Below, piece after piece: positions 61,290 to 64,000 of a DNA stretch of 64,000 bases. The position numbers and the translations under genes are program-made. Under the pieces are notes generated by a model that had not been told where the DNA came from, did not search any database, and worked only from the letters and a program-made list of their open reading frames with translations. This stretch comes from Prostheceraeus crozeri (Eukaryota; Platyhelminthes; Polycladida; Euryleptidae): positions 35,776-99,775 of the forward strand of contig CAJQUW010011240.1 of NCBI GenBank assembly GCA_907163375.1, written 5' to 3'. Positions within the stretch are counted from its first letter, which is position 1; each line of letters starts with the position of its first letter.

Positions 61290-61838
61290 TTATAAATCAA
61301 TGGTTTGAAAGAGATAAAATAGATACAGCTGATAACTATCATACAGCGAGCAATGATAACCATACAGGACTTTGGCAGTGTTGAGGTAAGGAGGAAAGAA
61401 GCATTGGTTATGAACGTAGCTACTACAACGAACAGACAAAATAGGAACACACAAATCCTTAAAACGTTTCGTGACTTCATGATAATGTTGATTCACTCTA
61501 CTATCCCAAGGCGGGAGCAAAATATCATCAATGATTAGATTGGGAAATACTTTCCTCTCCTTACCAGGATTATTACAAAAGATGCGTATAACATTGAAAG
61601 CAGCTAACCATCGTTTAAAGTCAATAAGAAGAGCACTTTCACAAGAAAAGCCATAGTCTTGCAAATATTTCAGATTAAGTCCATGAATGTGTTTTCTCGC
61701 CCATTGATCAACATTGGGATCGCAGTTGGCATGTTGATGATAGACACTAACAATCTGATATGTCCAATTGTTCATAGCAATAGCACTGAGCTCCTGTACA
61801 GGTTCACCCTCACAATCCATAAAAATGATGATAGAAGC
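61290..61838 (-). CDS. DEDD-type exonuclease-like protein, copy B
   Basis: Same layout as 13361-13909: acceptor at 61839-61840, exon starting GCTTCT, and DCEGE motif. Six or so substitutions; intact. Confidence 0.6.
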   Translation of the reverse strand, partial: ASIIIFMDCEGEPVQELSAIAMNNWTYQIVSVYHQHANCDPNVDQWARKHIHGLNLKYLQDYGFSCESALLIDFKRWLAAFNVIRIFCNNPGKERKVFPNLIIDDILLPPWDSRVNQHYHEVTKRFKDLCVPILSVRCSSYVHNQCFFPPYLNTAKVLYGYHCSLYDSYQLYLFYLFQTIDL

Positions 61839-61872
61839 CTAAAACGGAAATTTACACATCTAAGGAAACGTT

Positions 61873-61998
61873 CTATAACATATTACAAAATGAAGAATTA
61901 CATCGATGCTTTTCACGACAAAATACACAAATGATATGATGGCAACGAAGAAGTAAAATGTATCTAATAAGACCACGTCTACGACACTCAAAGCACAT
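61873..61998 (-). CDS. Small RING-like zinc-finger protein, copy B
   Basis: 41 residues, identical to the copy A product (13201-13326). Confidence 0.5.
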   Translation of the reverse strand: MCFECRRRGLIRYILLLRCHHIICVFCREKHRCNSSFCNML

Positions 61999-62032
61999 AA
62001 GCGAATTGTCATAGGGTAGAGTTAGGAAAGGA

Positions 62033-62807
62033 CTAGCAATTCTCCTTCTTTGATTTGCGTTTTGATGTAGCATTCTTCTCCGACTTGCGCTTCGTACCAC
62101 TGCTGTTAAGGATTTGATCAATTATGTCGTCCACGTTGGGTGGTTTCGGAATATATAGGATGGATTCCATATGCATGGAGAGAGAGGCTATTTTATTATC
62201 CTTGTGTCGACCATAATATAGCCCATTCACTTTGAAAAGGATATCCCAAGTACCTTCTCCGAGCTCATCACATCTGATGGGTATTGAATGATCTCCATCC
62301 TTCTTATAGTAAGTACACCAATGTGATACCGGTAGGCAAATGTGATTACCATCCCAAATCTTTCTATAGGGAGTATCCTTGTCATCTCTCGCCTTCCACT
62401 CTTGAGCAAGAGGAGTAGGAATGTCCATATTTAATGTCACGTACTCCTCAATAATATCAAGTTGGTGGCGAATGTACGGACTCACGGGGATCAGTATGTA
62501 GTCCCCATACTGATTGTGCATTATCTTGACATCCGTGGAAGGGAGCATTCCCGTTTGGAGTACTACGCTATGATCATCATAACGCAAGGCTTGTTTAAAT
62601 TTACGCTGTAGCGGTGTAGGATTATGTACCTTGGATGTTTCTTCCACTGGCCTCAGTTGTAGATGATCTGACCGTAGCGAACCTTGTAACGTTTGACCGC
62701 CATTTTGTCCTACTAGTGCAGCAGATGGAGTAGATGCCTGAAAATGAAAAAAGATTGTATTAAGTTTACGTTCAAGGGAGGAGAGGGAGGAAGTAGCGAC
62801 TTACCAT
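62033..62807 (-). CDS. Conserved 234-aa Polinton protein, copy B (spliced)
   Basis: ATG-only exon 62805-62807, intron, and exon 2 62033-62737, with the same junctions as in A. A few substitutions; intact. Confidence 0.7.
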
Positions 62808-62960
62808 TTTAGTTGGATAATAGAACAGGGAACTAGAGAGAGAGAAAATGTGCGTCCGTCACTCGTGTGATTCAACGATGGAATGATTCTCACTGTGGAA
62901 GGCTCGCTATTTATAAAGAAATGCTTGATTCTCATTGGATGATGATCCTCATTGGACAAA
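62808..62960 (-). promoter_or_regulatory. CCAAT/TATA promoter of the 234-aa gene, copy B
   Basis: Same two CCAAT boxes as in A (ATTGG on the plus strand near 62935 and 62953). The TATA box is changed to TTTATAAAT (about 62909-62917), which is weaker than the A version. Confidence 0.65.
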
Positions 62961-64000
62961 AACATCAAGCTGATTCCAAATCTGGCCTCCGTTTACCAAT
63001 CCGAGCCTTCGTTTTGAAGCTACAGCCCAAAACGTCCAAAATTCTAACTCTGTCGTTTTTCGCCAATGTCCCAAAATCTTAAATGGCGTCTCACATCTAA
63101 ACGAAGACAGATAGAAACAAGCCGATTCTTTCACTGAATTTGTCTCACTCTTAGCTTTCAAACGAGCTATCGCACGACAAAATCCGTCCACTGGAAGCCA
63201 AAATCGAAGCAAGCTGTCCAGAGGGGGGGGAGGTCAGTGAAATTTGAAAATTGGATGAAAAATGTTTTGGTGACGGTCCCAGGTCGAAATTCCACACTTT
63301 GGAAAATTTTCAAAATTTTACCCATACAAAGTCACTCTGACACTTAGGATTTTTTCAGGTGAGCGAGCTCCGACCTAAAATCTTGTAACCGCTCTAACTT
63401 TTGAACGAAGACAGATAGGAACAAGCCGATTCTTTCACTGAATTTGTCTCACTCTTAGCTTTCAAAAGAGCTATCGCACGACAAAATCCGTCCACTGGAA
63501 GCCAAAATCGAAGCAAGCTGTCCAGAGGGGGGGGGGAGGTCAGTGAAATTTGATGAAAAATGTTTTGGTGACGGTCCCAGGTCGAAATTCCACAGTTTGG
63601 AAAATTTTCAAAATTTTACCCATACAAAGTCACTCTGACACTTAGGATTTTTTCAGGTAAGCGAGCTCCGACCTAAAATCTTGTAACCGCTCTAACTTTT
63701 GAACGAAGACAGATAGGAACAAGCCGATTCTTTCACTGAATTTGTCTCACTCTTAGCTTTCAAACGAGCTATCGCACGACAAAATCCGTCCACTGGAAGC
63801 CAAAATCGACGCAAGCTGTCCAGAGGGGGGGGGACGTCAGCCGAAAATTTTTTCTCTCCGATTGACTTGAAACTCACCATACCGATGCAGAATTTCACGC
63901 TGAATCCGAATCTGGCCTCCGTTTTCCCGTTTTCTCACCGATGCTTCGTTTGACGCTACACACCAAAACGTCCCAAATTCTAACTCTGTTCGTTTTTCGA
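62961..64000 (-). repeat. Right terminal inverted repeat of copy B, incomplete
   Basis: Inverse of 41308-42600 with modules of about 295 bp separated by G8-G10 runs (near 63223, 63529 and 63826). It runs off the window. Confidence 0.8.

Larger units (their letters stand above)
40861..64000 (-). mobile_element. Polinton/Maverick copy B, right end beyond the window
   Basis: Begins AGTAGTAAGG. Gene content and order match copy A, but the interior is inverted relative to it. The last base, 64000, corresponds to 41308 in the left arm, so roughly 447 bp of the right arm should remain outside the window. The capsid/integrase half is nearly identical to A; PolB and the arm beyond are diverged. Disabling lesions: PolB nonsense codon (50383), ATPase 2-bp deletion (near 59952), and single-base insertions in the Cys-rich ORF and the detached PolB-N-like ORF. 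Confidence 0.93.

Overview
This is eukaryotic, intron-bearing, AT-rich DNA, almost certainly from a marine invertebrate. Frequent CCGGTA, TACATGTA and TAGGCCTA words and the transposon types suggest an echinoderm or similar deuterostome; that is an impression, not a demonstration. The window is dominated by two Maverick/Polinton-type virus-like elements in opposite internal orientation. Copy A (11246-35106, 23.9 kb) is complete: ends AGTAGTAAGT.../...ACTTACTACT, long poly-C-studded terminal inverted repeats, and a perfect 6-bp target duplication CGAGAC (11240-11245 and 35107-35112). Copy B (40861 to beyond 64000) is about 98-99% identical to A over the capsid/integrase half, and runs off the window roughly 450 bp before its expected end.

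Layout of A from the left: terminal repeat; a CCAAT/TATA promoter feeding an ATG-only exon; a 234-aa protein; a small RING-like protein; a DEDD-exonuclease-like protein; a stand-alone relative of the PolB N-terminal domain; a membrane-anchored RING-like protein; then a tightly packed morphogenesis block (small basic/hydrophobic protein, packaging ATPase, unknown 230-aa protein, Cys-rich ORF overlapping the integrase, chromodomain integrase, basic core-like protein, major capsid protein, adenain-like protease). Facing this block on the other strand are a TATA-binding-protein-like protein and two PC4-like paralogues, then two paralogous minor-capsid-like proteins on the forward strand, and a spliced, zinc-finger-bearing protein-primed DNA polymerase on the reverse strand. 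The right arm carries small early-type genes, each with its own TATA box and each followed by a repeated, potentially structured 138-bp element, and a zinc-binding/coiled-coil protein behind a leader intron that holds another conserved, hairpin-rich segment.

The strongest novelty candidates are the element-encoded TBP-like factor with its PC4-like neighbours, the 138-bp post-stop element and the related leader-intron element, the ATG-only exon shared by several genes, and the mosaic divergence of A and B (near-identical capsid half, PolB about 80-85% identical, coiled-coil locus almost unrelated). B carries inactivating changes (ATPase frameshift, PolB nonsense codon, frameshifts in two small genes); A has lost the upstream start codon of its small basic protein.

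Outside the Polintons: a host-like secreted acidic protein gene (2288-2992); a Tc1/mariner-like relic (3292-8252) in which a MITE and a nearly full-length two-ORF non-LTR retrotransposon are nested; a 1.25-kb non-autonomous DNA element with CCCAAG/CTTGGG ends (9846-11091); and, between the Polintons, a 5'-truncated non-LTR fragment, a 1-kb Tc1/mariner derivative and short inverted and tandem repeats.
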